Of a stretch of 64,000 nt of DNA, positions 43,337 through 52,588 are shown one piece after another; the stretch's first letter is position 1, and each line of letters opens with the position of its first letter. The DNA is from Capsulimonas corticalis (GTDB lineage Bacteria; Armatimonadota; Armatimonadia; Armatimonadales; Capsulimonadaceae), in the NCBI RefSeq assembly GCF_003574315.2, contig NZ_AP025739.1:744001-808000 (forward strand). The letters run 5' to 3'. The notes below the pieces were generated by a model. The model was not told where the DNA came from. It saw nothing but the letters and a program-made list of their open reading frames with translations, and searched no databases. The translations under genes were made by a program, and so were the position numbers.

Positions 43337-43398
43337 TGCCAATCTTTTGCCACATCTCTTGACGCGGCGCGCGATATGTGCTAATCTTCTGGCACATC
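43337..43398 (+). promoter_or_regulatory. Promoter of the BlaI-like gene with paired 20-bp operator repeats
   Basis: TTGACG (43359-43364), 17 bp, TAATCT (43382-43387). Two 20-bp direct repeats, TGCCAATCTTTTGCCACATC (43337-43356) and TGCTAATCTTCTGGCACATC (43379-43398), agree at 17 of 20 positions. They lie 42 bp apart, four helical turns, bracketing the -35 and covering the -10. An ATGTGC/GCACAT palindrome overlaps the second. Autorepression by the BlaI-like protein is the simplest reading. Confidence 0.7.
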
Positions 43399-43417
43399 CG
43401 AACGTTGGAGTCGCCCC

Positions 43418-43822
43418 ATGCCAAAGATGATCGGCCAGGGTCTCAGCCGCCGCGAGCGGGAGATTTTGGATGCGCTGTACGAACGCAATCCCATGTCCGT
43501 GTCCGAAGTGCGCGAGGCGATGCCGGAGCCGCCGACCTATTCGGCCGTCCGGTCGCTGCTGCGCATTCTCGAAGACAAAGGCCACGTGCGCCACAAAGAA
43601 GACGGCAAGCGCTATTTATATCTCCCCACCCTCGCGCCGCAGACGGCCGCTCGGACGGCGCTGCGTCAGGTGGTGCAGACGTTCTTCTCAGGAAGTCTGG
43701 AAAGCGCCGTCAAGACGTTTCTCTCCGACCGCGACACGGAGATTTCCGACGCTGAATTGGATCGGCTTTCGCAATTGATTGCGGAGGCTCGCGCCGAGGA
43801 AGGAGAACCACCCCATGGGTAA
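43418..43822 (+). CDS. BlaI/MecI/CopY-family repressor
   Basis: 134 residues. The winged helix starts LSRREREILDALYERNPMSVSEVREAMP, followed by TYSAVRSLLRILEDKGHVRHKEDGKRYLYLP, the BlaI DNA-binding wing. The C-terminal part is a helical dimer domain whose cleavage by a BlaR1-type protease would release the DNA. The gene overlaps the M56 peptidase gene by 8 bp, the standard BlaI-BlaR1 pairing. No beta-lactamase gene is nearby, so the system probably controls other envelope genes, as in most soil bacteria. Confidence 0.93.
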   Translation: MPKMIGQGLSRREREILDALYERNPMSVSEVREAMPEPPTYSAVRSLLRILEDKGHVRHKEDGKRYLYLPTLAPQTAARTALRQVVQTFFSGSLESAVKTFLSDRDTEISDAELDRLSQLIAEARAEEGEPPHG

Positions 43823-45044
43823 CAGTGATTGGGGAAATTACAAGCTATTTATCCAGGTCCTGTGCTTTCTCGCGAAGTTCGATCTGTGGAGGCTGATCAC
43901 GCATGACTTCTGGACTTTACAGGCAAAAATCTGCCTCATTGCCGGGGTTGCGCTGCTGCTGGTCCGCGCCATGCGCGTTCAAGCCTCCGCCGCGACTCGA
44001 TATATGGTTCTTGCAGGCGCAATGATCGCTGCCTTCAGTCTTCCCATACTCGCCTTGCTGCCGTCATGGACGCTCGCGACGATTAACCGAACTCTTCCCG
44101 CGCAGGAGTTTCGGATTCCCATCGGGCCGACCATCAAGGTCATCACAGTCTTCGACAAAAACGGATCGCATACCATCACTCAAGCATTTTTTCAGCCCAT
44201 GGAAGAAGTGATGAAGCATCATCCGAATACCAGCACTACTGTGTCTCCGAACAGACTTCCTCAATTCACCACATACACAGGCAGCGGCTACATTACTCCG
44301 CTCGGAGTCGTGGAACTCCTCGCGCAAATTATTGGAATGGGGTTGATCACCCGACTGGTCGCGATGATGATTGGACTCAAGCTCCTGGCGAATCGTTCTC
44401 AGTCGGCCGCGACCAGTATACGCGAATATCTGCCACCAAAAATGGAGCGAGTTCAGATTCGTCTGGGAGGCGACGCGCCGATGACATGGGGATGGCTGCG
44501 GCCAATCCTGCTGCTGCCAGGTGACGCCGCGCAGTGGCCGGCGGAGCGTTTGCGCGCCGTCATTCTGCATGAATGCGCCCATATTGCCCGCCGCGACTGG
44601 CTGACGCAGACGCTCGCGCAGTTTCTATGCGCGTTCTTCTGTTTCAATCCGCTGTTATGGATTTTGGCGAAGCAGATGCGGAAGGAAGCGGAGATCGCGT
44701 GCGACGACGCCGTGCTGCTGGCCGGCATATCCGCGCCGGACTATGCGTCCCATTTGCTCGATGTGGCGCGGTTATTGAAGAACGCAAAACGAAAGGCGGC
44801 AGGAGCAGTCGCCATGGCCTCGCATTCGGAAGTCGGCGACCGTCTCGCCTCTATTCTGGACAAGAATCGGCTGCGAACGCTTACGGACGCAGCGACGCGT
44901 CTGGATAATCTCTGCGTTGTCGCAATTGTCATGCTGATCTTGGGAACGAGCAGCATACGCTATCTTCCCAATGCAAAATCGCCGTCGCCAGTCCGAAATC
45001 CTAATGCAAATGGAGACATCAGCCCACGGCGATCCGTGAGCTGA
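43815..45044 (+). CDS. BlaR1-like M56-family membrane metallopeptidase
   Basis: 409 residues from ATG 43815, inside the end of the repressor gene. Membrane helices near the N-terminus (ICLIAGVALLLVRAM, YMVLAGAMIAAFSLPILALL) and one around GVVELLAQIIGMGLITRLVAMMIGL; the zincin site is VILHECAHIARRDW with downstream EAEIACDD. It lacks the large penicillin-binding sensor domain of true BlaR1 (~600 aa), so the signal it senses is different. It should cleave the BlaI-like repressor. Its 3' end overlaps the convergent GGDEF gene by 26 bp. Confidence 0.88.
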   Translation: MGNSDWGNYKLFIQVLCFLAKFDLWRLITHDFWTLQAKICLIAGVALLLVRAMRVQASAATRYMVLAGAMIAAFSLPILALLPSWTLATINRTLPAQEFRIPIGPTIKVITVFDKNGSHTITQAFFQPMEEVMKHHPNTSTTVSPNRLPQFTTYTGSGYITPLGVVELLAQIIGMGLITRLVAMMIGLKLLANRSQSAATSIREYLPPKMERVQIRLGGDAPMTWGWLRPILLLPGDAAQWPAERLRAVILHECAHIARRDWLTQTLAQFLCAFFCFNPLLWILAKQMRKEAEIACDDAVLLAGISAPDYASHLLDVARLLKNAKRKAAGAVAMASHSEVGDRLASILDKNRLRTLTDAATRLDNLCVVAIVMLILGTSSIRYLPNAKSPSPVRNPNANGDISPRRSVS

Positions 45045-46428
45045 TGTCTTCGTGGCCTCGGACGGTGTTGCGGCCGGCGTTTTTGGCGGCGTAGAGGGCG
45101 AGGTCGGCGCGCTTGACGATGTCGATCGAGGACCGGGCGTCTTGCGGAAAGGTCGCGAAGCCGAGGCTGACGGTGACGTGGACGGTGGGCTGGGCGTCCG
45201 GCGCGGCGCCGCCTTTTGTTTCGTGATCCTGGACCAGCGTGAAGCGAGTTTCGGAGACGCTTTTGCGGATGCGTTCGGCGATCAGGCGCGCTTCTTCTTT
45301 CCCCGTTTCCGGGCAAAGCACCACGAACTCCTCGCCGCCATAGCGTGCGGGGCGGTCCGCGCCGCGCAGGCAGTTCTGAAGCACTACAGCGAGCTGGGCC
45401 AGCAGGGCGTCGCCCGCCGGATGGCCGTAGGTGTCGTTGAAGTTCTTGAAGTGATCGATATCGAGCAGGATCACCGAGAGACGATGGTTGTACCGTTCGG
45501 CGCGGTTCATCTCACTGACCAGGTTCTGCTCAAACTGGCGGTAGTTGTCCAGGCCCGTTTTGGCGTCCCGGAAGGCCAGGAACTGGAATCCCTGCTGGAG
45601 CAGGGCGCGCTGCAAGGGGAACGAAGCGCGGGCGACGAGCTGCTCTAGGCGGCGCAGGCCCTCTTCATCCAATCCCTGCGGCAGATCGTATCCGACATAT
45701 AGCATCCCTAGCAATCCCTCAATACAGGTCAGAGGAACGCAGGCGAAGGAGCGGACACGCTGATCGAGCGTATACAGCGGCGGAGCCGGCTCATCGGAAA
45801 CCCGGCTGGCCTGGGGCGCGTAGAACGCCGGCGCGGTGGCGCCGGGCGCCGCGTTGTCGTCGAGCGCCCACTGATCGGCGCGGGCGTCGGCGAGGCGGAT
45901 CGATGAGATGAGGGGCAGGCGATCGCTCGGGCTGCTCGCGGCGCGCAGCTCCAGAATATCGCCGCCGTCGCCCTTCAGATACACGGCGCAGACCTGGCAG
46001 CGCGTGATCTCCTGGACGTTAAGCAGGATCAGATTCAGCGTCATATCCAGGTCGAACGCCGAATCCATCATCTGAGACATGTCGAGCAGAGTCTTCATCT
46101 CACGCGTGCGGCTGCTGAGGCTCAGATAACGATCCTCAAACTTCCGGTGCAGCAGAGCCACGAACGCGGCCACGGCGGGAAAGCTCAGCGCGATCCCGGC
46201 CGACATGGGGCCGAAGCCGCGCGGCAATTGGAAATAAGCCGCCGTGAGATAGAGAGCGGCGATCAGAAGACCGACGAAAAAACCGAAGCGCGCGCGGCTG
46301 CGCATCGTCACGATCAAGATCGGCAGAAAAAGCAAAAAGACGAGCGGAGAGCGCACGCCCCCGGTCACCGAGACCAGGGCGATCGACGCCAGCGAAGTCC
46401 ACAATTTATTGATGCGCATTGGTTTCAT
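45019..46428 (-). CDS. GAF-GGDEF diguanylate cyclase, membrane-anchored
   Basis: 469 residues from ATG at 46428 (weak SD; ATG 46419 is the alternative). Three or four N-terminal membrane helices (SPLVFLLFLPILIVTM, FGFFVGLLIAALYLTAAYF, IALSFPAVAAFVALL) are followed by a GAF domain (~residues 110-280) and a GGDEF domain with DIDHFKNFNDTYGHPAGDALL and RYGGEEF, the active GG(D/E)EF loop. It makes cyclic-di-GMP from two GTP. Its gene starts 43 bp after argH and may be read through from the arginine operon. Confidence 0.9.
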   Translation of the reverse strand: MKPMRINKLWTSLASIALVSVTGGVRSPLVFLLFLPILIVTMRSRARFGFFVGLLIAALYLTAAYFQLPRGFGPMSAGIALSFPAVAAFVALLHRKFEDRYLSLSSRTREMKTLLDMSQMMDSAFDLDMTLNLILLNVQEITRCQVCAVYLKGDGGDILELRAASSPSDRLPLISSIRLADARADQWALDDNAAPGATAPAFYAPQASRVSDEPAPPLYTLDQRVRSFACVPLTCIEGLLGMLYVGYDLPQGLDEEGLRRLEQLVARASFPLQRALLQQGFQFLAFRDAKTGLDNYRQFEQNLVSEMNRAERYNHRLSVILLDIDHFKNFNDTYGHPAGDALLAQLAVVLQNCLRGADRPARYGGEEFVVLCPETGKEEARLIAERIRKSVSETRFTLVQDHETKGGAAPDAQPTVHVTVSLGFATFPQDARSSIDIVKRADLALYAAKNAGRNTVRGHEDISSRIAVG

Positions 46429-46471
46429 TCCGGATCGGCGCCAGCGAGCGTCGATCCGAAATGATTTCGGA

Positions 46472-47890
46472 TCACGCCGCCGGCCTGCGGGCCTCCAGCC
46501 AAGATTGGGCGCGCTCGAGCTGCGCCTCCACGGCCGCCTTCCCCGTGCCGCCATAGGCGGCGCGGGCGTCGGCGCTTCCGCGTGGACTGATCAAAGCGGG
46601 CGCATCCACCCCCGTAAACAGAGGCGACGCTTCCGCGAGATCATCGGCGCTCAAATCTTCCAGCGCGCGGCCTTCGGCCACGCAGCGTCCGACGATCTTT
46701 CCTACAACTTCGTGCGCCTGCCGGAACGGCAGTCCCTGACGCACCAGATAATCCGCTAAATCCGTGGCTGTGGAAAAATCGCCGTGGAGCGCACGGGCCA
46801 TGCGCTCGATCTTGAACGCGATATTTTCCAGCAGCGTATGGAGCACCGATAACGAGATCGACGCAGTGTCCAGGGCGTCGAACAGCGGCTCCTTGTCCTC
46901 CTGCATGTCCTTGTTGTAGGCCAGCGGGAGTGACTTCATGATCGTAAGCAGGGCGGTCAAATCGCCATAAACGCGTCCCGTCTTACCGCGAAGAAGCTCC
47001 GCGACATCGGGGTTCTTCTTCTGCGGCATGATGCTGCTGCCCGTGGTGACGTTGTCTCCCATCTCCACGAAGCCGAACTCCGGCGAGCTCCACAGGATCA
47101 GCTCTTCACTGAGCCGCGACAGGTGCATCATCAGGATCGCGACGGCGCTGACGGTCTCAATGGCGAAGTCCCGATCCGAAACGGCGTCCAGGCTGTTCTC
47201 GACGACACCCGCGAAGCCCAGTTCCTGGGCGACGAAGTGGCGATCGATCGGGAAGGTCGTTCCCGCGAGGGCTCCCGCGCCCAGGGGCAGCATGTCGGTC
47301 CGCTTCCATGCGTCGACCAGCCGCTCCCGATCCCGCGACAGCATCCAGAAGTACGCTAAGAGATGGTGCGCCAATCGCACCGGCTGCGCATGCTGCATGT
47401 GGGTGACGCCCGGCAGCAGCGTGTCCAAATTTTGAGACGCCAGTTCGATCAGACGGCTCTGCACGCGCTCTGCTTTCCCCCCCAGGTCCGCGAGCGCGTC
47501 TTTGACGTAGAGCCGAATGTCCGTGGCGACCTGATCGTTGCGCGACCGCGCGGTGTGGAGTTTCCCCGCCACAGGCCCGAGCCGCTGCGTGAGCAGCGAC
47601 TCAACCGCCATGTGGACATCCTCCGCTCCGGGGTCCAGCGCAGCGGTTCCTGTTTCCAGATCCGCCGCCAGCGTCTCCAGACCCGCGACGATTGTTTGCG
47701 AGTCCTCTGCGGGGATTATTCCGCACTTTCCCAGCATTTTCACATGCGCCAAACTGCCCTGAATATCGTAGGGCCAAAGGCGGCGGTCGAAGGACAGGCT
47801 GGCGTTAAATTGATGCACCAGCGCATCGGTCTCCTGGCTGAAACGCCCGGCCCAGAGCTTGGGGGCGTTATTGACGGCTTTATCTGACAT
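46472..47890 (-). CDS. argH: Argininosuccinate lyase
   Basis: 472 residues from ATG at 47890. KLWAGRFSQETDALVHQFNASLSFD is the family N-terminus, HTARSRNDQVATD binds the substrate, and GSSIMPQKKNPDVAELLRGKTGRV is the fumarase/ASL signature loop with the catalytic Ser. It splits argininosuccinate to arginine and fumarate, the last step of arginine synthesis, as a cytosolic tetramer. Its start overlaps the upstream hydrolase by 11 bp, so it belongs to the operon. argG, which supplies its substrate, is not in the window. Confidence 0.97.
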   Translation of the reverse strand: MSDKAVNNAPKLWAGRFSQETDALVHQFNASLSFDRRLWPYDIQGSLAHVKMLGKCGIIPAEDSQTIVAGLETLAADLETGTAALDPGAEDVHMAVESLLTQRLGPVAGKLHTARSRNDQVATDIRLYVKDALADLGGKAERVQSRLIELASQNLDTLLPGVTHMQHAQPVRLAHHLLAYFWMLSRDRERLVDAWKRTDMLPLGAGALAGTTFPIDRHFVAQELGFAGVVENSLDAVSDRDFAIETVSAVAILMMHLSRLSEELILWSSPEFGFVEMGDNVTTGSSIMPQKKNPDVAELLRGKTGRVYGDLTALLTIMKSLPLAYNKDMQEDKEPLFDALDTASISLSVLHTLLENIAFKIERMARALHGDFSTATDLADYLVRQGLPFRQAHEVVGKIVGRCVAEGRALEDLSADDLAEASPLFTGVDAPALISPRGSADARAAYGGTGKAAVEAQLERAQSWLEARRPAA

Positions 47891-48692
47891 GACTGACTTT
47901 GTCCTTTGGGGAGTGTTCAAATATTTCGCGCGCGAACTCGCGCACCTTAGCGGTGAACGCCTCGGGGGCGTCCAGGTTCGCGATATGCCCGCCGGGAACG
48001 GTCGCCGCGCGCGCGTTTTGGGCGGCTCGGACGAATACGCCTTCGGCGCTGCGATGGACCCAGTCGCGGTCGCCGTTCAGGATCAGCGCGGGACCATCGT
48101 AGCGGCCCAAAGCGGCAACGAAGTCGCGCCCTGTCAGGGAAATTACGGCGCGGGCGGCCGATTCCCAGTGGCAGCCGGCCGCGACAATGGACTCCGCGAA
48201 TTCCGACGGCAGCCGGCCGCGCACCCAGCGTTGAAAGCGCCGGGTCAATTGCGCTTCGCGATGGCGAAAGGTCCAGGCTTCGCCGCGCAGCACCAGATAG
48301 CAAACGTGGCCGCGCGCGTCGAACGTACTGCCCGAAACGATCAGGCCGGCCAGAAGATCGGAATCACCGCCGGCAATCGTCACGCCAAGGCAGCCGCCCA
48401 GCGAGACGCCGACGAGCAGCGCGGGACGGCCCGCAATATCGCGAAGAAAGCGCTGGACGTACTCAAGCGAGTCGTCCCAATCGTATTCGGTATGGGAGCA
48501 GCTTCCATGTCCCGGCAGGTCCAGGGCATAGACGCGAAATTCGTCGGCGAGAGCCTGAAGCTGCATGCCCCAGGCTTTGCGCGTATAGCTGGCGCCGTGC
48601 AGAAAGACGATCGGGGGCGCGTCCGCTGGCCCGGCGGCGTCCACGCCGAGCCAATGCGCGATGTTCGGCGGTCCCGCCGCGTCCATCGTCAT
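47880..48692 (-). CDS. Alpha/beta-hydrolase in the arginine operon
   Basis: 270 residues. PIVFLHGASYTRKAWG gives the HG oxyanion region, VYALDLPGHGSC, then VGVSLGGCLGV with the nucleophile Ser, LNGDRDWVH with the Asp and VPGGHIANLDAPEAF with the His. It is a typical soluble esterase/peroxidase-like hydrolase; the substrate is unknown. The start (ATG 48692, or ATG 48686) lies 3 bp after the ArgF-fusion stop and the end overlaps argH by 11 bp, so it is tightly coupled. Hydrolases of this kind are not part of the standard arginine pathway. Confidence 0.85.
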   Translation of the reverse strand: MTMDAAGPPNIAHWLGVDAAGPADAPPIVFLHGASYTRKAWGMQLQALADEFRVYALDLPGHGSCSHTEYDWDDSLEYVQRFLRDIAGRPALLVGVSLGGCLGVTIAGGDSDLLAGLIVSGSTFDARGHVCYLVLRGEAWTFRHREAQLTRRFQRWVRGRLPSEFAESIVAAGCHWESAARAVISLTGRDFVAALGRYDGPALILNGDRDWVHRSAEGVFVRAAQNARAATVPGGHIANLDAPEAFTAKVREFAREIFEHSPKDKVSHVR

Positions 48693-48695
48693 CGC

Positions 48696-50546
48696 TTAGA
48701 GCACCAGCGACATGACGGCTTTTTGCGCGTGCAGGCGGTTCTCGGCCTGATCGAACACGACCGACTGCGGGCCTTCCAGCACATCCGCCGTGATCTCCTC
48801 GCCCCGGTGCGCGGGCAGGCAGTGCATCACCAGCGCGTCCGGCTTCGCAAGCGCGACCAGCTCCGCATTCACCTGAAACGGCGCGAAGATCTTCAGGCGC
48901 TCCGCCGTTTCTTCTTCCTGGCCCATCGATGTCCAGACATCGGTGTAAACGGCGTCGGCGTCCCTGACGCCCTCGGTCACATTGTCGGTGATGGTCAGCG
49001 TCGCGCCGGTTTCGGCGGCGCATCCCAGCGCGACCTGCCAGAGCGCCTCATCGGGCTCGTAGCCCTTGGGGCAGGCGATGGTGAAGTCCACGCCAACCTT
49101 CGCGGCCAGCAGCATCAGCGAGTGCGCCACGTTGTTGCCGTCGCCAACGTACGTCATCTTGAGGCCCGCCAGCCGTCCCTTGCGCTCCCCCAGCGTCTGG
49201 AAATCGGCGAGCGCCTGACACGGATGCTCCCGATCGCTCAGGCCGTTGATCACGGGGATACTGGCGTACTCGGCCAGATCCAGCACCGTCTGGTGCGCGA
49301 ACGTCCGCGCCATGATCCCATCGATCCAGCGATCCAGGTTGCGCGCGACATCCGGAACGGTCTCCCGGACTCCCAGACGCCCTTCCAGATAGATCGCATG
49401 GCCGCCCAGCTGGGTCATGCCCGCCTCGAAGGTAACGCGCGTGCGCAGCGACGGCTTTTCAAAGAGCAGCGCCAGGGTCTGCCCCTGCGCGAATTGCGTC
49501 TGGGTGACATCGTACTTGTTCGCCTTGAGCCGGGCCGCAACATCCAGGATCAGCATGATCTCGGCGCGCGTCAATTGTTCGATGCCGATAATGTCGCGGC
49601 CGCGCAGGGCGTGCTGGCTGAGGACATCGGCGATCGGGGAGACTCCGACGGGAGCCGCCATGCGCTGCGAAGTGACGGGAGAGAAGTTCTGCTGCGCGCC
49701 ATCCCCATCCGGACACGTCTCCGGCAGCGGCCGAGGCAGCACGCGCATCACGAGCGCTTCGCCATACGGCGTCGAGCGCTCCGACAGGAGAAGCTCGTAA
49801 CCGCGGCCGCCGTAGGCGACCGTGATCGCGCCGGTCGTCCCCGGCGCGGCGGGGGAGTTGATCATGCTCCGATAGCGCGCCACCAGCGGGAGCAGAAAAT
49901 GCTTGGGAACGGTCGTCGCCTCGCTGAACGAGCCCCACGCCAGATGCGCCACGCGCACATCGCCTTCTCGCGGCTCGATATGCACTTCCACAACCTGCTC
50001 CTTCAGCGCCTCCTGAAGGATCTGAGTCGCCATGCGGATGATCGGCGAATCGCCGCCGCCATGCGTTTCCAGGTCCGTCGGATCCTGCGCATTTTGCAGC
50101 AATGAGATTTCGGCGAGCAGCGCCGCCTCGCCCGCGCCGGCCTTGGTCAGCGCGGCGGAGATCGGGCTGTCCTCGAGACGCGTCAGCGCCACCAGCAGAT
50201 GCTCGGTGCCGATATACGATTCGTAGAGCGATTTCGCCGCCGCGTCCGCCAGATCCAGAACGCCCGAGGCTTCGGTTGTCAGCGGCCGCTCGCGGCTCGC
50301 CGACAGCGACAGCGGCAGATCGTGCTCCACGCTCTCCCCTTCGCCCGCCATCTGGTCCGCCGCCTTGGTCAGCGCCTCGACATTGACGCCCAGACGCGCC
50401 AGCACATAATCGGCCACGCCTTCCGTCTCGCCCAGCAGCGCAATATAAATATGCTCCGGCGTAATCTCCGCATGCGACCGCCGCGCCGCTTCCTGCTGCG
50501 CCGAGAATAGCACCATCCGCGCGTTAAGGGTCAATTGTTTAGACAT
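48696..50546 (-). CDS. argF: Fusion protein: Clp_N repeats - GspE-like domain - ornithine carbamoyltransferase
   Basis: 616 residues in one frame. Residues 1-150 hold two Clp R repeats (ITPEHIYIALLGETEGVADYVL; IGTEHLLVALTRLEDSPISAAL). Residues ~166-270 resemble the N-terminal part of the GspE/PilB ATPase domain (SPIIRMATQILQEAL, VEVHIEPREGDVRV, YGEALVMRVLP), stopping before any Walker A. Residues ~303-616 are a full ornithine carbamoyltransferase: FEKPSLRTRVTFE, HPCQALADF, VGDGNNVAHSL, HCLPAHRGEE. It should make citrulline from ornithine and carbamoyl phosphate. GGAG precedes the start; internal Met296 has no SD, so a real fusion is favoured. Confidence 0.88.
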   Translation of the reverse strand: MSKQLTLNARMVLFSAQQEAARRSHAEITPEHIYIALLGETEGVADYVLARLGVNVEALTKAADQMAGEGESVEHDLPLSLSASRERPLTTEASGVLDLADAAAKSLYESYIGTEHLLVALTRLEDSPISAALTKAGAGEAALLAEISLLQNAQDPTDLETHGGGDSPIIRMATQILQEALKEQVVEVHIEPREGDVRVAHLAWGSFSEATTVPKHFLLPLVARYRSMINSPAAPGTTGAITVAYGGRGYELLLSERSTPYGEALVMRVLPRPLPETCPDGDGAQQNFSPVTSQRMAAPVGVSPIADVLSQHALRGRDIIGIEQLTRAEIMLILDVAARLKANKYDVTQTQFAQGQTLALLFEKPSLRTRVTFEAGMTQLGGHAIYLEGRLGVRETVPDVARNLDRWIDGIMARTFAHQTVLDLAEYASIPVINGLSDREHPCQALADFQTLGERKGRLAGLKMTYVGDGNNVAHSLMLLAAKVGVDFTIACPKGYEPDEALWQVALGCAAETGATLTITDNVTEGVRDADAVYTDVWTSMGQEEETAERLKIFAPFQVNAELVALAKPDALVMHCLPAHRGEEITADVLEGPQSVVFDQAENRLHAQKAVMSLVL

Positions 50547-50587
50547 CGTTGTTTTCTCCGGGGTGGGACCTATTTATCCGCGTTAGT

Positions 50588-50841
50588 CCCTATTCCCCCG
50601 GCGCTTTAGCGCGCTTTTCCCCTTTTTCCCAACAAGCCGCTTCGCGGGGGAAAAGGGGTGCTGATCACTGCCGTCCATTCACTCGTTACATGACCGTGAG
50701 GAGATTGCTTGCGTATGCCGAATGCTCCTCATACATACTTGTCGAGCGAGAATGGCTTCAATGAATAGCTCCCCTTTTCCCCTGCGAAGCAGCTTGTTGG
50801 GAAAAAGGGGGAAAGCGCGCTAAAGCGCCGGGGGAATAGGG
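50588..50841. repeat. Giant inverted repeat, family C (71-bp arms) in the arginine operon
   Basis: Arms 50588-50658 and 50771-50841 are 71 nt each and pair with about five mismatches; the spacer is 112 bp. Arms contain CCCCCGGCGCTTTAGCGCGC, sharing the GGCGC-TT-GCGC core with family A. The spacer holds GAGGAG...CTCCTC and no gene. The repeat fills most of the 319-bp gap between the Clp_N gene and the ArgF fusion gene and would form a very stable RNA hairpin in the operon transcript. Nothing else was found in the gap. Confidence 0.9.
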
Positions 50842-50865
50842 ATGAGCGCAAGGCCCATACACAGC

Positions 50866-51300
50866 CTACTTCCCGATCTCGCCCCGCACCTTCTCCGTCG
50901 TCACGCCGTGCTCCGCGAGCAAACGGCCCGCCGCGCCTTCTTCCTCGCGGACCAGGCCCAGCAAAATATGCTCCGTGCCGATTTCGCCGGCGTTGTTTTC
51001 GCCCGCTTCCTGTTCGGCCAGGGCCAGCGCCATTTGCGCGGCTTCGGTGAACTCCAGTTTCCAGACCGGCAGCAGCGCTTCGCCGGACTCCGCGCCGGTC
51101 TCGATGTCGCCTTGCAGCACATCGAGGTCGACGCCCAGGCGGGTGATGATCGCGCACGCGACGTTTGTGCGCAGCGCCAGCAGGCCGAGCAGCAGGTGCT
51201 CGGTGTCCACTTCGTTCTGCCCGAAGCGACGCGCTTCTTCTTTCGAACGATAAATCACGCCGGCGGCGCTCAGTGTCAGGTTATCCCCCATGGCAGGCAT
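50866..51300 (-). CDS. Stand-alone Clp N-terminal (Clp R) domain protein
   Basis: 144 residues from ATG at 51300 (AGGGA about 9 nt upstream). Two Clp R repeats fill the protein: DTEHLLLGLLALRTNVACAII and GTEHILLGLVREEEGAAGRLL, as in ClpC or the plant ClpT/ClpS1 type. There is no AAA+ module. In Clp machines this domain binds adaptors and substrates; alone it might dock to ClpC or regulate it. It lies between argD and the ArgF fusion, which starts with the same domain type, so the two may interact. Confidence 0.85.
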   Translation of the reverse strand: MPAMGDNLTLSAAGVIYRSKEEARRFGQNEVDTEHLLLGLLALRTNVACAIITRLGVDLDVLQGDIETGAESGEALLPVWKLEFTEAAQMALALAEQEAGENNAGEIGTEHILLGLVREEEGAAGRLLAEHGVTTEKVRGEIGK

Positions 51301-51346
51301 TGTTTCGTTCCCTTCTCGGTTCCCAGCGAACATTGGACAGAATGAA

Positions 51347-52582
<1,236 letters not shown>

Positions 52583-52588
52583 AAATCT

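Noticed and set aside
49659-49661. Independent argF start at internal Met296 of the fusion
   Set aside because: No Shine-Dalgarno upstream and the frame is continuous with a well-placed start and SD at 50546; kept only as a test for the fusion.
47859-50105. 748-codon + strand frame opposite argH and argF
   Set aside because: Arg/His-rich antisense shadow of real genes with strong family motifs on the minus strand; typical of GC-rich DNA.
50659-50770. Small gene or RNA in the spacer of the giant inverted repeat
   Set aside because: No frame with an SD and no tRNA-like fold; only a GAGGAG/CTCCTC mini-hairpin was seen.
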